Shown here piece after piece: positions 34,474 to 42,074 of a stretch of 45,201 nucleotides of DNA. The DNA is taken from the NCBI GenBank assembly GCA_028874995.1, contig JAPPGM010000050.1:1-45201 (forward strand), given 5' to 3'. A model generated the notes under the pieces. The model did no database searches. It was not told the DNA's origin and worked only from the letters and a program-made list of their open reading frames with translations. The position numbers and the translations under genes were made by a program. Source of the DNA: Gemmatimonadota bacterium. Lineage in GTDB: Bacteria; Gemmatimonadota; Gemmatimonadetes; Longimicrobiales; Gaopeijiaceae. Within the stretch, counting starts at the first letter, position 1, and every line of letters begins with the position of its first letter.

Positions 34474-35281
34474 AACGTCCCTCGATGTAGCCGGTGGTGC
34501 GCTTGTCCCTCACCTCGCCTTCGAAGAGATCCTCTGTGGCGCCGATCTCGACCAGTTCGCCCATCAGGAAGAAGGCGGTGCGGTCCGCCAGCCGGCGGGC
34601 CTGCTGCACCAGGTTCGTCACCAGCACGATCGTCAGCTCGGAGCGGAGTTCCTTGAGCACGTCCTCGATGCGCATGGTGGTGACCGGATCGACCGCAATG
34701 GAAAACTCGTCCAGGAGAAGCAGCTCGGGCTCCTGCGACAGGGCGCGCGCGATCGTGAGGCGCTGCTGCTGGCCCCCCGAGAGCAGGCTTCCCAGCGAAT
34801 CGAGGCGATCCTTGACTTCGTCCCAGAGGGCGGCGCGGGTAAGACACCTCTCGACCACCTCATCCAGCTCGGCCTTCTTGCGGATCCCCCGCAGGCGCGG
34901 CGAAAACGCCACGTTTTCGTAGACCGTAAGCGGCAGCCCCACGGGAAGCGGAAACACGACCCCGATCCGGCTCCGCAGCGCGTATTCGTTGCGCCAGTCG
35001 TTGATGTTCTTGCCGTTGATGCGGATGCTCCCCGACACTTCCATGGCCGTGTTGAAGGCGTCCATGCGGTTGAGCGCGCGCAGGAATGACGTCTTCCCGC
35101 TGTTGGCCGGTCCGATGATCCCGAAGATCTCGTGCCGGTGGATATCCAGGGTGACCTTGTCCAGGGCGGGCTTGCCGCGGTAGGCGATGGACAGATCACG
35201 GACTTCGATGATGGGCGGCTCGTCGTACGCGGGGCCGGGGAACCCGTTCGCGACAGCCGCCTCGGCCGCGAGGTCTACCAT
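34466..35281 (-). CDS. pstB: Phosphate ABC transporter ATPase PstB, paralog lacking Q-loop Gln and H-loop His
   Basis: 271 residues from ATG 35281, which overlaps the pstA stop (ATGGTAG). Walker A is GPANSGKTS, the signature is the canonical LLSGGQQQRLTIAR and Walker B is LLLLDE. The Q-loop, GMVFQ in E. coli PstB, reads GVVFPLPVGLP here (Gln to Pro). The H-loop, VTHNM in E. coli, reads VTNLVQQA (His to Asn), and the D-loop is SIAVDP instead of SALDP. This subunit should bind ATP but is unlikely to hydrolyse it at its own Walker site; it can offer its intact signature to a partner. Cytosolic, bound to PstC/PstA. Confidence 0.92.
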   Translation of the reverse strand: MVDLAAEAAVANGFPGPAYDEPPIIEVRDLSIAYRGKPALDKVTLDIHRHEIFGIIGPANSGKTSFLRALNRMDAFNTAMEVSGSIRINGKNINDWRNEYALRSRIGVVFPLPVGLPLTVYENVAFSPRLRGIRKKAELDEVVERCLTRAALWDEVKDRLDSLGSLLSGGQQQRLTIARALSQEPELLLLDEFSIAVDPVTTMRIEDVLKELRSELTIVLVTNLVQQARRLADRTAFFLMGELVEIGATEDLFEGEVRDKRTTGYIEGRFG

Positions 35282-36165
35282 TTCTTCATTCCCCTGAGAT
35301 AGACCCGGAACCCGATGGACACCGCGTTCATCATGAGCACGATCGCGATCAGCACCAGGGCCACGCCGAAGGTGAGCTCCTCGGGTACGTCGGTCAGCTG
35401 GGTCGCGACGTTGTACAGATGGTAGGACATCGCCATCGTCTGGTCGAAGACACTCTCGGGCAGGAAGGGCACGAACATGGCGGCTCCCGTGAACATGATG
35501 GGAGCGGTCTCTCCGGCCGTCCGGGAAACCTCCAGGATCACACCGGTGAGGATCCCGCTGATTGAATTGGGGAGAACCACCTTGCGGATCGTCTGCCAGC
35601 GCGTCGCCCCCATGTTCCAGCACGCTTCCCGAAACGCCTGCGGAACCGCCTGGAGCGACTCGCGTGTGGCGACGATGACGACCGGCAGCGTCATGATGGC
35701 CAGAGTGAGGCTGGCCGCAAGGATCGACTGTCCCATTCTGAAGAAGAGCACGAAGGCGCCGAACCCGAAGAGTGCGTGCACGATCGACGGCACCCCCGCC
35801 AGGTTGATGATCGCGAGGTTGATGGTCCTCGTCAGCAGGTTGTCCGGAGCGTACTCGCTGAGGTAGAGGGCCGCGGCCACCCCGACCGGCACCGACGCCA
35901 GGAGCGCGACCACCACCAGCCAGATGGTACCGACCAGCGCGGGGAATATTCCGCCCGCGGTCATGTTGTCCGTCGGCGCCGTGAAGAGGAATTCCCAGGA
36001 GATCGCCGGCGCGCCCTTGACCACCAGCGTGCCCACGATGAGCAGCACCGGAATCACGAGAACCACCGTCATCAGAAAGAACACGGCCTTCGCGAGGCTC
36101 TGGTTGCGGTAGCTCCGCCGATTGAGCGGCGTGGCGGTGAACATGGCCGGGGGGACTTTGTCCAC
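35275..36165 (-). CDS. pstA: Phosphate ABC transporter permease PstA
   Basis: 296 residues from GTG 36165, 7 bp after the pstC stop. Six membrane helices, beginning with AVFFLMTVVLVIPVLLIVGT. The permease coupling loop is clear: SLQAVPQAFREACWNMGATRWQTIRKVVLP (EAA-type loop that contacts the ATPase), and AGETAPIMFTGAA is a typical PstA segment. It forms the inner-membrane channel with PstC. The stop overlaps the ATG of the first pstB. Nothing unusual in length or motifs. Confidence 0.94.
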   Translation of the reverse strand: MDKVPPAMFTATPLNRRSYRNQSLAKAVFFLMTVVLVIPVLLIVGTLVVKGAPAISWEFLFTAPTDNMTAGGIFPALVGTIWLVVVALLASVPVGVAAALYLSEYAPDNLLTRTINLAIINLAGVPSIVHALFGFGAFVLFFRMGQSILAASLTLAIMTLPVVIVATRESLQAVPQAFREACWNMGATRWQTIRKVVLPNSISGILTGVILEVSRTAGETAPIMFTGAAMFVPFLPESVFDQTMAMSYHLYNVATQLTDVPEELTFGVALVLIAIVLMMNAVSIGFRVYLRGMKKW

Positions 36166-36172
36166 GGGCTGC

Positions 36173-37105
36173 CTACTTCTTCCGTATTCCGCGGACCACG
36201 ATGTCCGCCGTGAGGTTGATCAGGAATGTGACGACGAAGAGAAGGATCCCCAGGGTGAACAGGGAGCCCCAGTGGGCGCCTCCGGTCACGGTGTCCCCAA
36301 GTTCGGAGGCGATCGTCGCGGTCAGGGCGCGCACCGAATCGAACACGCTCGTGGGAAGGTTGATGGCGTGCCCCGAAGCCATCAGCACGGCCATGGTCTC
36401 CCCGAATCCCCTTCCGACCCCGAGCAGCACAGCCGCCAGCAGCCCGTTCCTCGACGCCGGAATGACCACCTTGACGATCACCTCCCAACGCGTCGCCCCC
36501 AGGGCTTCCGCCGCCTCCCGGTAGGTATCCGGCACGGCCTTGAGCGCGTCCTCGGCGATCGTCGTCATGATCGGCGCCGCCATCAGCCCGAGGATCAGTC
36601 CGGCATTCAGCACCCCAAGTCCCAGCGGCACATCGAAAACCTGGATGATCAGGGGATTCATGATCGACATTCCGACGAATCCCCACACCACGGACGGAAT
36701 CGCCGCCAGCATCTCAACCAGGATCTTCAGCGTCTCGCGCGTCCTGCCCGTGGCGAACTCCGCGATGAAGAGCGCCGCCCCCAGGGACAGGGGCACCGAG
36801 AACAGCATCGCGAAGCCCGTCACGCTCGCGGTACCCACAATGAGCGCCAACGCCCCGTAGGTCGGGTTGTTCGAGGTTGGCCGCCACGCGATCGAGGTGA
36901 AGAACTCTCCCAGGCTCAGCGGTCCCAGGACGAAGTCGAGACCCTCCTTGGTGATGAAGACGAAGATCCCGATGATGAAGACGATCGCCGAAATCCCCCC
37001 GACGAACACGAGAACCCGGGCGGCGCGGTCCACATACCACGCCATGTCCCTGCGATCCATTGCGCCGAGACCCGTCACGGCGCCGGGACTATCCGCCGGC
37101 GTCAC
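36173..37105 (-). CDS. pstC: Phosphate ABC transporter permease PstC
   Basis: 310 residues from GTG 37105, which overlaps the phoU stop (GTGA), giving coupled translation; ATG 37060 is the alternative start. Helix 1 is VLVFVGGISAIVFIIGIFVF. Family segments include SVPLSLGAALFIAEFA, IPSVVWGFVGMSIM, the EAA loop ALKAVPDTYREAAEALGATRWEVI and GVGRGFGETMAVLMASGHA. Partner of PstA in the inner membrane. The long upstream frame to 37219 lies inside phoU and is not coding. Confidence 0.93.
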   Translation of the reverse strand: MTPADSPGAVTGLGAMDRRDMAWYVDRAARVLVFVGGISAIVFIIGIFVFITKEGLDFVLGPLSLGEFFTSIAWRPTSNNPTYGALALIVGTASVTGFAMLFSVPLSLGAALFIAEFATGRTRETLKILVEMLAAIPSVVWGFVGMSIMNPLIIQVFDVPLGLGVLNAGLILGLMAAPIMTTIAEDALKAVPDTYREAAEALGATRWEVIVKVVIPASRNGLLAAVLLGVGRGFGETMAVLMASGHAINLPTSVFDSVRALTATIASELGDTVTGGAHWGSLFTLGILLFVVTFLINLTADIVVRGIRKK

Positions 37106-38184
37106 TCGTCGTCCCGCACTCCGAGGGTCGTCATGAGGCCGCGGACGCGGACCATGAGGCTGCGGTACAGGTCCTCCACCTCCGAATCGCTTGAGACCCC
37201 GTCTTCTGCCAGGTCCCACTGAAGTACGGCGGTCCGATAGGGGACGTCAAAGTGCCGGGACGGGTCCACACCGATGCCAACAACCACATGGTAGTGCGGG
37301 CCCACGTCGAGCGCCTCATCGAAGGAGCGTGGGGAGTCGTCTTCGGGCAGGGTGATGCCCCGTCGCCGGCAGAAGTCCACGAGCCTGCCGTCGAAGTCGC
37401 TTGCGGGTTCAAGTCCCGCCGAGCCGAAGCGTCCGGCGTACGGATAGCTCTCCGCGAGCGCGACTTCGGCCAGCTTGCTCGCCAGCGAGTGGTCCGCATC
37501 CACGAAGAGGATCCGGTAGCGCTTTTCCGTCTTCCGCTTCCCCTTGACGGCAAACAGGGTCATTTCGCACGCGTTGTCCGCCTGTTCCGCCGTCCTTTGC
37601 AGGAGCCTGAAGACGAGCAGTGCCCCGAACAGGTCCCGGGCAGGACAGCGTTCGGACTCGGCGGCCGCGATCAGCACCTCGAAGGCGTACGGATAGATTG
37701 CGGCCGTCTGCGACGCAATTCCACGCGAGACCCGCGCGCTGTCGGGATCTCCTTCAACGAATCCCTTGAGTGCGGTTCCGAGCGCCTTGCCGGCATGCTC
37801 GCTCATCATCCCGATATTGTGCACGAGCGTGTCGGGCAGCGGGGACTCGATATGGCGCGCCACCCGGCAGATGGCCACCGAATAGTCACCCACCCGCTCC
37901 AGGGCCACGGCGAGCCGGAGCACGGCCGAAATGAACCTCAGGTGACTCCCGCTGGGGAGGTGGCGCGCCACGAACAGATGGCACAGATGGTCAAGGTCCC
38001 GGATATCCTGATTGACCGCCCGGTCCTTGATCAGCGTCTCGTTGGCGAGGCGCGGGTCGGAATCGAGGACCGCCCGGACACTGTGTCTGAGATTGTCCTC
38101 GACCTGTTCCGCGACCAGTCGGAGGCGGGCCCGGACCTCGAGCAGGTCCGCTTCCAGCCGCTCTTCGTAGAGGCTCAAGCGCAC
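37102..38184 (-). CDS. phoU: PhoU fused to an inactive low-molecular-weight phosphatase-like domain
   Basis: 360 residues from GTG 38184, overlapping pstS by 10 bp. Residues about 1-215 are two PhoU three-helix bundles: AVALERVGDYSVAI and LQRTAEQADNACEM carry the metal-contact E-x-x-x-D repeats. Residues 222-350 align with low-molecular-weight Tyr phosphatase/ArsC: ILFVDADHSLASKLAE stands where the family has ILFVC-x5-R-S-x-x-AE, followed by GRFGSAGLEPASDFDGRLVD and a late WDLAED. Asp229 replaces the catalytic Cys and Ala235 the Arg, so no phosphatase activity is expected. PhoU normally relays PstSCAB state to PhoR; the extra domain may sense phosphate or arsenate. Confidence 0.85.
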   Translation of the reverse strand: MRLSLYEERLEADLLEVRARLRLVAEQVEDNLRHSVRAVLDSDPRLANETLIKDRAVNQDIRDLDHLCHLFVARHLPSGSHLRFISAVLRLAVALERVGDYSVAICRVARHIESPLPDTLVHNIGMMSEHAGKALGTALKGFVEGDPDSARVSRGIASQTAAIYPYAFEVLIAAAESERCPARDLFGALLVFRLLQRTAEQADNACEMTLFAVKGKRKTEKRYRILFVDADHSLASKLAEVALAESYPYAGRFGSAGLEPASDFDGRLVDFCRRRGITLPEDDSPRSFDEALDVGPHYHVVVGIGVDPSRHFDVPYRTAVLQWDLAEDGVSSDSEVEDLYRSLMVRVRGLMTTLGVRDDE

Positions 38185-39059
38185 TCCATTTCCGTGTAAG
38201 GTGCATACCCTCGCTCAAGGATGACACACTGGCCCTCGGCGGAGAGGATCCAGTCCATGTAGTCCTTGACCGCGCCCTGGGGCTGGCCCGCCGTGTACAT
38301 CATGAGCGGGCGGGCGATAGGATAGCTTCCGTCGACGGCCGTGGCGATGGTCGGCTCCACGCAGTCGCCGCCCTCCTCGACCGTGACACACGGCATGCCC
38401 ACATGCTCGGTCGCGTAGGCGAGTCCGCTGTACCCGATCGCGCAGGGGGTGTTTTCCACCAGGTCGACCACATCCTTGGAGCCGTGCATGTCCCGGGACC
38501 CGAGCTTGTACTCGGCGTCGTCGCCCAGCACCGTCTCCTTGAAGTAGACGTAGGTTCCCGAGTTGTTCTGGCGGCTCACCAGTACGATCTCGTCGGAATC
38601 GCAACCGGGCACGCTCACCCCCAGGTCGGACCACTGCGTGATCGTTCCCCCCTCGCCGTAGATGCCCTTGAGCTGGGCCACGCTGAGGCCTTCGATGGGG
38701 TTGTCCTCGTGCAGGTAGACGGCAAGCGCGTCGTACCCGACGATGAACTCGATGGGCTCGACACCGTTCTCACGGGCCAGTTCGATCTCCGATTCACGCA
38801 TCTTCCTCGATGCGTTGGCGATGTCGACGGTGCCGTTGATCATCGCGGAGATCCCCGTGCCGGACCCGCCGCCCGTCACCGCAACCGCCACGTCGGCATT
38901 GACCGCGGCGTATGCCTCGGCCCAGGCCTGGGCAACGTTGAGGAGCGTGTCGGAGCCGCGGTTCTGGATGACGGCCCGCTGATTGCGGTCGCCGCCGCCC
39001 CCGCAGGCGAGGACGCCCAGCGCGACGAACGGAACGACCCGCTGCGCGATTTGCTTCAT
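38175..39059 (-). CDS. pstS: Phosphate-binding lipoprotein PstS
   Basis: 294 residues from ATG 39059 with GGAG 7 nt upstream. Signal MKQIAQRVVPFVALGVLAC with lipid Cys19 and a Gly-rich linker. Phosphate contacts: NRGSDTLLN, TGGGSGTGISAMINGTVDIA (the S-G-x-G loop), VSRQNNSGTYVYF and IGYSGLAYA. Extra Cys residues (PGCDSDE, TPCAIGYS, PCVTVEEGGDC, GQCVI, MECA) are more than in E. coli PstS and may form disulfides. It captures phosphate in the periplasm and delivers it to PstCA. First gene of the operon, with a candidate Pho box and -10 about 35 bp upstream. Confidence 0.94.
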   Translation of the reverse strand: MKQIAQRVVPFVALGVLACGGGGDRNQRAVIQNRGSDTLLNVAQAWAEAYAAVNADVAVAVTGGGSGTGISAMINGTVDIANASRKMRESEIELARENGVEPIEFIVGYDALAVYLHEDNPIEGLSVAQLKGIYGEGGTITQWSDLGVSVPGCDSDEIVLVSRQNNSGTYVYFKETVLGDDAEYKLGSRDMHGSKDVVDLVENTPCAIGYSGLAYATEHVGMPCVTVEEGGDCVEPTIATAVDGSYPIARPLMMYTAGQPQGAVKDYMDWILSAEGQCVILERGYAPYTEMECA

Positions 39060-39093
39060 TCTTTCTCTCCGTTCTCTTGTTGGAGACCGTGGG

Positions 39094-39127
39094 ACTCTAC
39101 CGGTCCTTTGTCACGGCGGAGTCACCG
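39094..39127 (-). promoter_or_regulatory. Candidate Pho box and -10 element of the pst operon
   Basis: On the minus strand CGGTGACTCCGCCGTGAC (39127-39110) is two 7-nt direct repeats (CGGTGAC, CCGTGAC) with a 4-nt spacer, the known geometry of PhoB sites. Ten bases later comes TAGAGT (39099-39094), a possible -10. The same arrangement lies before the porin gene. An overlapping inverted repeat, GTCACCGTGCGGTGAC (39121-39136), extends it. Confidence 0.55.
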
Positions 39128-39215
39128 TGCGGTGACGACACTGTATCGATGTCTTCCGGGAACCCGGACCGGCGAGGTTCATCCGCATGCCCGGGGACAC
39201 GATCCGACTGATGGT

Positions 39216-40286
39216 TCAGTAGTACAGATAGGTCTGGAGTTTGAAGGAGTACTGCATGGAATCGGGCCCGTGGTCGTAGATGTCCAGGTTCACCCCGATG
39301 CGGTTCTTCCCTTTCACGTAGAGGAACAGGCCGGGAGTGACGACCATCCCGGTGTCGGCAGGGGCCCCCCGGTCCGGGTCTCCCCAGCTGACGCGCGCCA
39401 GGGGCTCGATCCCCACCAGCCGGTATTCTTCCAGGGCGACGTAGTGGCTTGCGATCCCCTGCCAGGTGAGAAACCGGGGCACTCCTCTCCGCGACCGCTC
39501 AATCAGCCAGTTCTTGCCACTGACAAAGCCCAGCTGGAGATGGGTGTCGCTGCGGAAACCGCCGATCTCGAGGTCCATTCCGTATGCCGCGGCGGTCTGG
39601 GTCTTGCCATCGAGGTAGTCGTGTGTTGACACGTTGCCCGAAAGCGTAATCTCATCGGTCAGGCCCAGGGACAGGCGGGCGGCGACCGACTTCACCGAAT
39701 TCTCATCCGCGCCCGACGTACCCGTCCCGTTGGTGAGCGTGGCCATGTAGCTGACCCGCTCCCCAAGCGACCCGTCCACCCTGACCCCGATGTCACGGTC
39801 CGAATACCCCAGCTTCTCGGTGAACCGGCTGAGCGTGCACACGCCGCCCGGCCCCGCACACCCGTCCACCCCGTCGATCCGGCCGGTCCTCTCCACCACC
39901 ACGATGTCGGTCGAACTGTCGAGTTGGAAGATATCGAATGCGCGCTTGAACTGGCCCATGGAGAGCCGGAAGGCGCGGTCGAAGTTGAGACGGAAGTACG
40001 CGTCCTTGAGGTCCAGCTTCCCGCCCCCGAAGTCGGGCTGCACCCGGGCGTCGAGGAGCGGGGTGACGCGGACATCGATGGTGAGCCGGGCCCGCCGCGT
40101 GAAGAAATCGGTGACCTTGCCTCCGTCGGCCGAACTGGTTGCGAATTGCGAATGGAGACGGCCGCCGAAGCGGATCTGCGCGTCGCGCGCGTTGATTTCC
40201 ACCTGTGCGGACAACGCCGAGGGAGCTACCGTGGCGGGCACCAGTAGCCCGGCTCCCAAAGCCACTGCAACCAGACGCCTGCACAC
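39216..40286 (-). CDS. Phosphate-selective porin (OprO/OprP family)
   Basis: 356 residues from GTG 40286, selected because GGAGG lies 9 nt upstream and it gives a clean signal peptide (VCRRLVAVALGAGLL to ALSAQ). The 16-strand porin style is clear: IRFGGRLHSQFATSS, FFTRRARLTIDVRVTP, DLKDAYFRLNFDRAFRLSMG, the repeated dark-loop GQFKRAFDIFQLDSS, and the terminal aromatic YLYY. It resembles the O/P porins that pass phosphate or pyrophosphate. A two-Cys loop (DGCAGPGGVC) is unusual. It lies 157 bp upstream of pstS on the same strand, with its own Pho-box-like promoter, so it belongs to the phosphate response. Confidence 0.86.
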   Translation of the reverse strand: MCRRLVAVALGAGLLVPATVAPSALSAQVEINARDAQIRFGGRLHSQFATSSADGGKVTDFFTRRARLTIDVRVTPLLDARVQPDFGGGKLDLKDAYFRLNFDRAFRLSMGQFKRAFDIFQLDSSTDIVVVERTGRIDGVDGCAGPGGVCTLSRFTEKLGYSDRDIGVRVDGSLGERVSYMATLTNGTGTSGADENSVKSVAARLSLGLTDEITLSGNVSTHDYLDGKTQTAAAYGMDLEIGGFRSDTHLQLGFVSGKNWLIERSRRGVPRFLTWQGIASHYVALEEYRLVGIEPLARVSWGDPDRGAPADTGMVVTPGLFLYVKGKNRIGVNLDIYDHGPDSMQYSFKLQTYLYY

Positions 40287-40366
40287 TATGGGCAACCTCC
40301 AAGACCTTAGGAATCGGATGGACCGGAAGCAGGGCTCAGTCTCCCCCTGCATCGGCCGTGAGACCT

Positions 40367-40400
40367 ACAGTAGGGGACCTATGTAACGATTGTGTTACCG
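40367..40400 (-). promoter_or_regulatory. Candidate Pho box and -10 element of the porin gene
   Basis: Minus strand CGGTAACACAATCGTTAC (40400-40383) is followed after exactly 10 nt by TACTGT (40372-40367). Aligned with the pstS site it reads CGGT[GA]AC-N4-[CT]CGT[GT]AC, with the same 7-4-7 spacing and the same distance to the -10. It also forms the inverted repeat GTAAC-N6-GTTAC. Confidence 0.5.
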
Positions 40401-40424
40401 ACAGCGCACCAAACAGCGCACCAA
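40401..40424. repeat. Perfect 12-bp tandem duplication next to the porin promoter
   Basis: ACAGCGCACCAA occurs twice with no gap (40401-40412 and 40413-40424), immediately upstream of the candidate Pho box of the porin gene. It may be extra activator binding sites or a chance slippage duplication. Confidence 0.6.
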
Positions 40425-40493
40425 TCGGTCACGACCGCGCGCTTCCGCAACGGGATGCGTCGGTCAGGTGACGCGGGCGGGCCCGCGGCGCCG

Positions 40494-40663
<170 letters not shown>

Positions 40664-40671
40664 ACCGCATG

Positions 40672-41964
40672 CTACGCCTCCATCGTCGCCTCTTCGACCT
40701 CCCCACCGACCGCGCGCTGCAACACCTTCTGAATGTCCAGCCCCAGCACCGAAGCCAGCCCCTCCATCGTCCCGTACGCCCCCCTGACCCGCTGGTTCAG
40801 CGCGTTGGACACCCCCTGGCCCTCTCCCCCGTCCATGACCACCACCCGGTCGATGTCGACGCCCTCGACCGCCCCCACCGCGATCTCCAGCAACTCCGGC
40901 AGCTTCTCTGCGATGAACACAGCGAAGGCCGCCTCGCCCCCCGCCCCCACCTCCCCGTAGAGCCGCCTCAGCACCTCGACCTGCGCCTTCCCGCGCTCCA
41001 GGATCGGCGCGGCTTCCGCCTCGGCGCGCGCGAAGGCGGCCATCTTCTCAGCCTTGGCCGGTTCCACCACATCGGCGAGCAGTCGCTGCTCCTCCCTCTC
41101 CACGCGCTTCATCTCGAGAATCCTCTCGGCCTCAACCTCGGCCTCCTGCGCCTTCACGCGCGCGATCTTCTCGGCGGTCTCGCCCTCGCGGTCCAGCTCC
41201 GCCTGGCGGACACGCAGCGCGTTCTTCGCCTCGGCCACCTTGATCGCCGCCGCCGCTTCCCGCACCTCGGCCCGCCGGCTAGCCTCGGCCTGCGCCTCGC
41301 GCGTGTCGGCCCGCTTCCGCGCCTCGGCGATCTCCGCCTGCCGGATCGCCTCGGCCGATTTCTCGCGCCCGATCGCGGCCAGATAGCCCCGCTCGTCGCT
41401 CACGTTCTGGATCTTGAGCACGTCCAGGTGGAATCCCAGCGAAGCCAGGTCCTCACCCGCATCCTCGGAAAGCGCCTTGGCGAACCCCAGGCGGTCCTCG
41501 TTGACGGCCTCGGGAGTGAGGGTGGCAAGCACGCCACGCAGGTTGCCGGTCAGGGTGTCCTGCGCCAGCGCCTTGATCTCGTTTTCACTTTTCCCAAGCA
41601 GGCGCTCGACGGCGTTGTTGAAGACCCACTCGGGCTCGGACGCGATCTTGACGTTGGCGATCGCCTCCACGTTGAGCGGGATGTTGCCCTTCGAAAACGC
41701 GTTGCTGACGGAGACCTCGATGGGGATGGTCTCCAGGTTCATGTGTTGAACCGTTTCGATGATCGGAACGCGGAAGACGCGTCCCCCCGAGATCGACCGG
41801 TATCCAACGCGCTGCCCGTCGGTGAGCATACGGTTGCGCCCGGTCAGGACCGCCGCCTGGTTCGGCGGCGCGATGACGATGAGGCTTTTGATGGTCGCGA
41901 TCAGCACGGTGATCACGATGACGAGGACCACGCCCGCTATGAGGGCCACGATCGGGTCAGGCAC
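40672..41964 (-). CDS. Flotillin family membrane-scaffold protein (SPFH domain)
   Basis: 430 residues from ATG 41964. One N-terminal membrane segment (IVALIAGVVLVIVITVLIATI), then an SPFH/band-7 domain (about 30-200: APPNQAAVLTGRN, IPLNVEAIANVKIASEPEW, LRGVLATLTPEAVNEDRLGF, ISDERG-type VSDERGYLAAIGR), followed by a long Ala/Glu/Arg coiled coil (about 200-345: EKSAEAIRQAEIAEARKRAD) and a flotillin C-terminal oligomerisation part (LPELLEIAVGAVEGVDIDRVV). These proteins build ordered inner-membrane domains. NfeD-type partner lies 110 bp upstream, the usual pairing. The stop at 40674-40672 is just beyond a homopolymer block. Confidence 0.92.
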   Translation of the reverse strand: MPDPIVALIAGVVLVIVITVLIATIKSLIVIAPPNQAAVLTGRNRMLTDGQRVGYRSISGGRVFRVPIIETVQHMNLETIPIEVSVSNAFSKGNIPLNVEAIANVKIASEPEWVFNNAVERLLGKSENEIKALAQDTLTGNLRGVLATLTPEAVNEDRLGFAKALSEDAGEDLASLGFHLDVLKIQNVSDERGYLAAIGREKSAEAIRQAEIAEARKRADTREAQAEASRRAEVREAAAAIKVAEAKNALRVRQAELDREGETAEKIARVKAQEAEVEAERILEMKRVEREEQRLLADVVEPAKAEKMAAFARAEAEAAPILERGKAQVEVLRRLYGEVGAGGEAAFAVFIAEKLPELLEIAVGAVEGVDIDRVVVMDGGEGQGVSNALNQRVRGAYGTMEGLASVLGLDIQKVLQRAVGGEVEEATMEA

Positions 41965-42074
41965 TTACTTTCTCCTTTTTCTCACGGTTCGGGGGCTCTC
42001 GCCCCGCTACGGTTCGACTCTCCGGAACCCGGCCCGCTTCCGGTTCGACGGCGGGCTCGGGTCCCGGTTCCGGT

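Noticed and set aside
36173-37219. The longer PstC start at 37219
   Set aside because: It lies deep inside phoU and adds a Pro/Gly/Arg-rich tail; GTG 37105 overlaps the phoU stop in the usual coupled manner.
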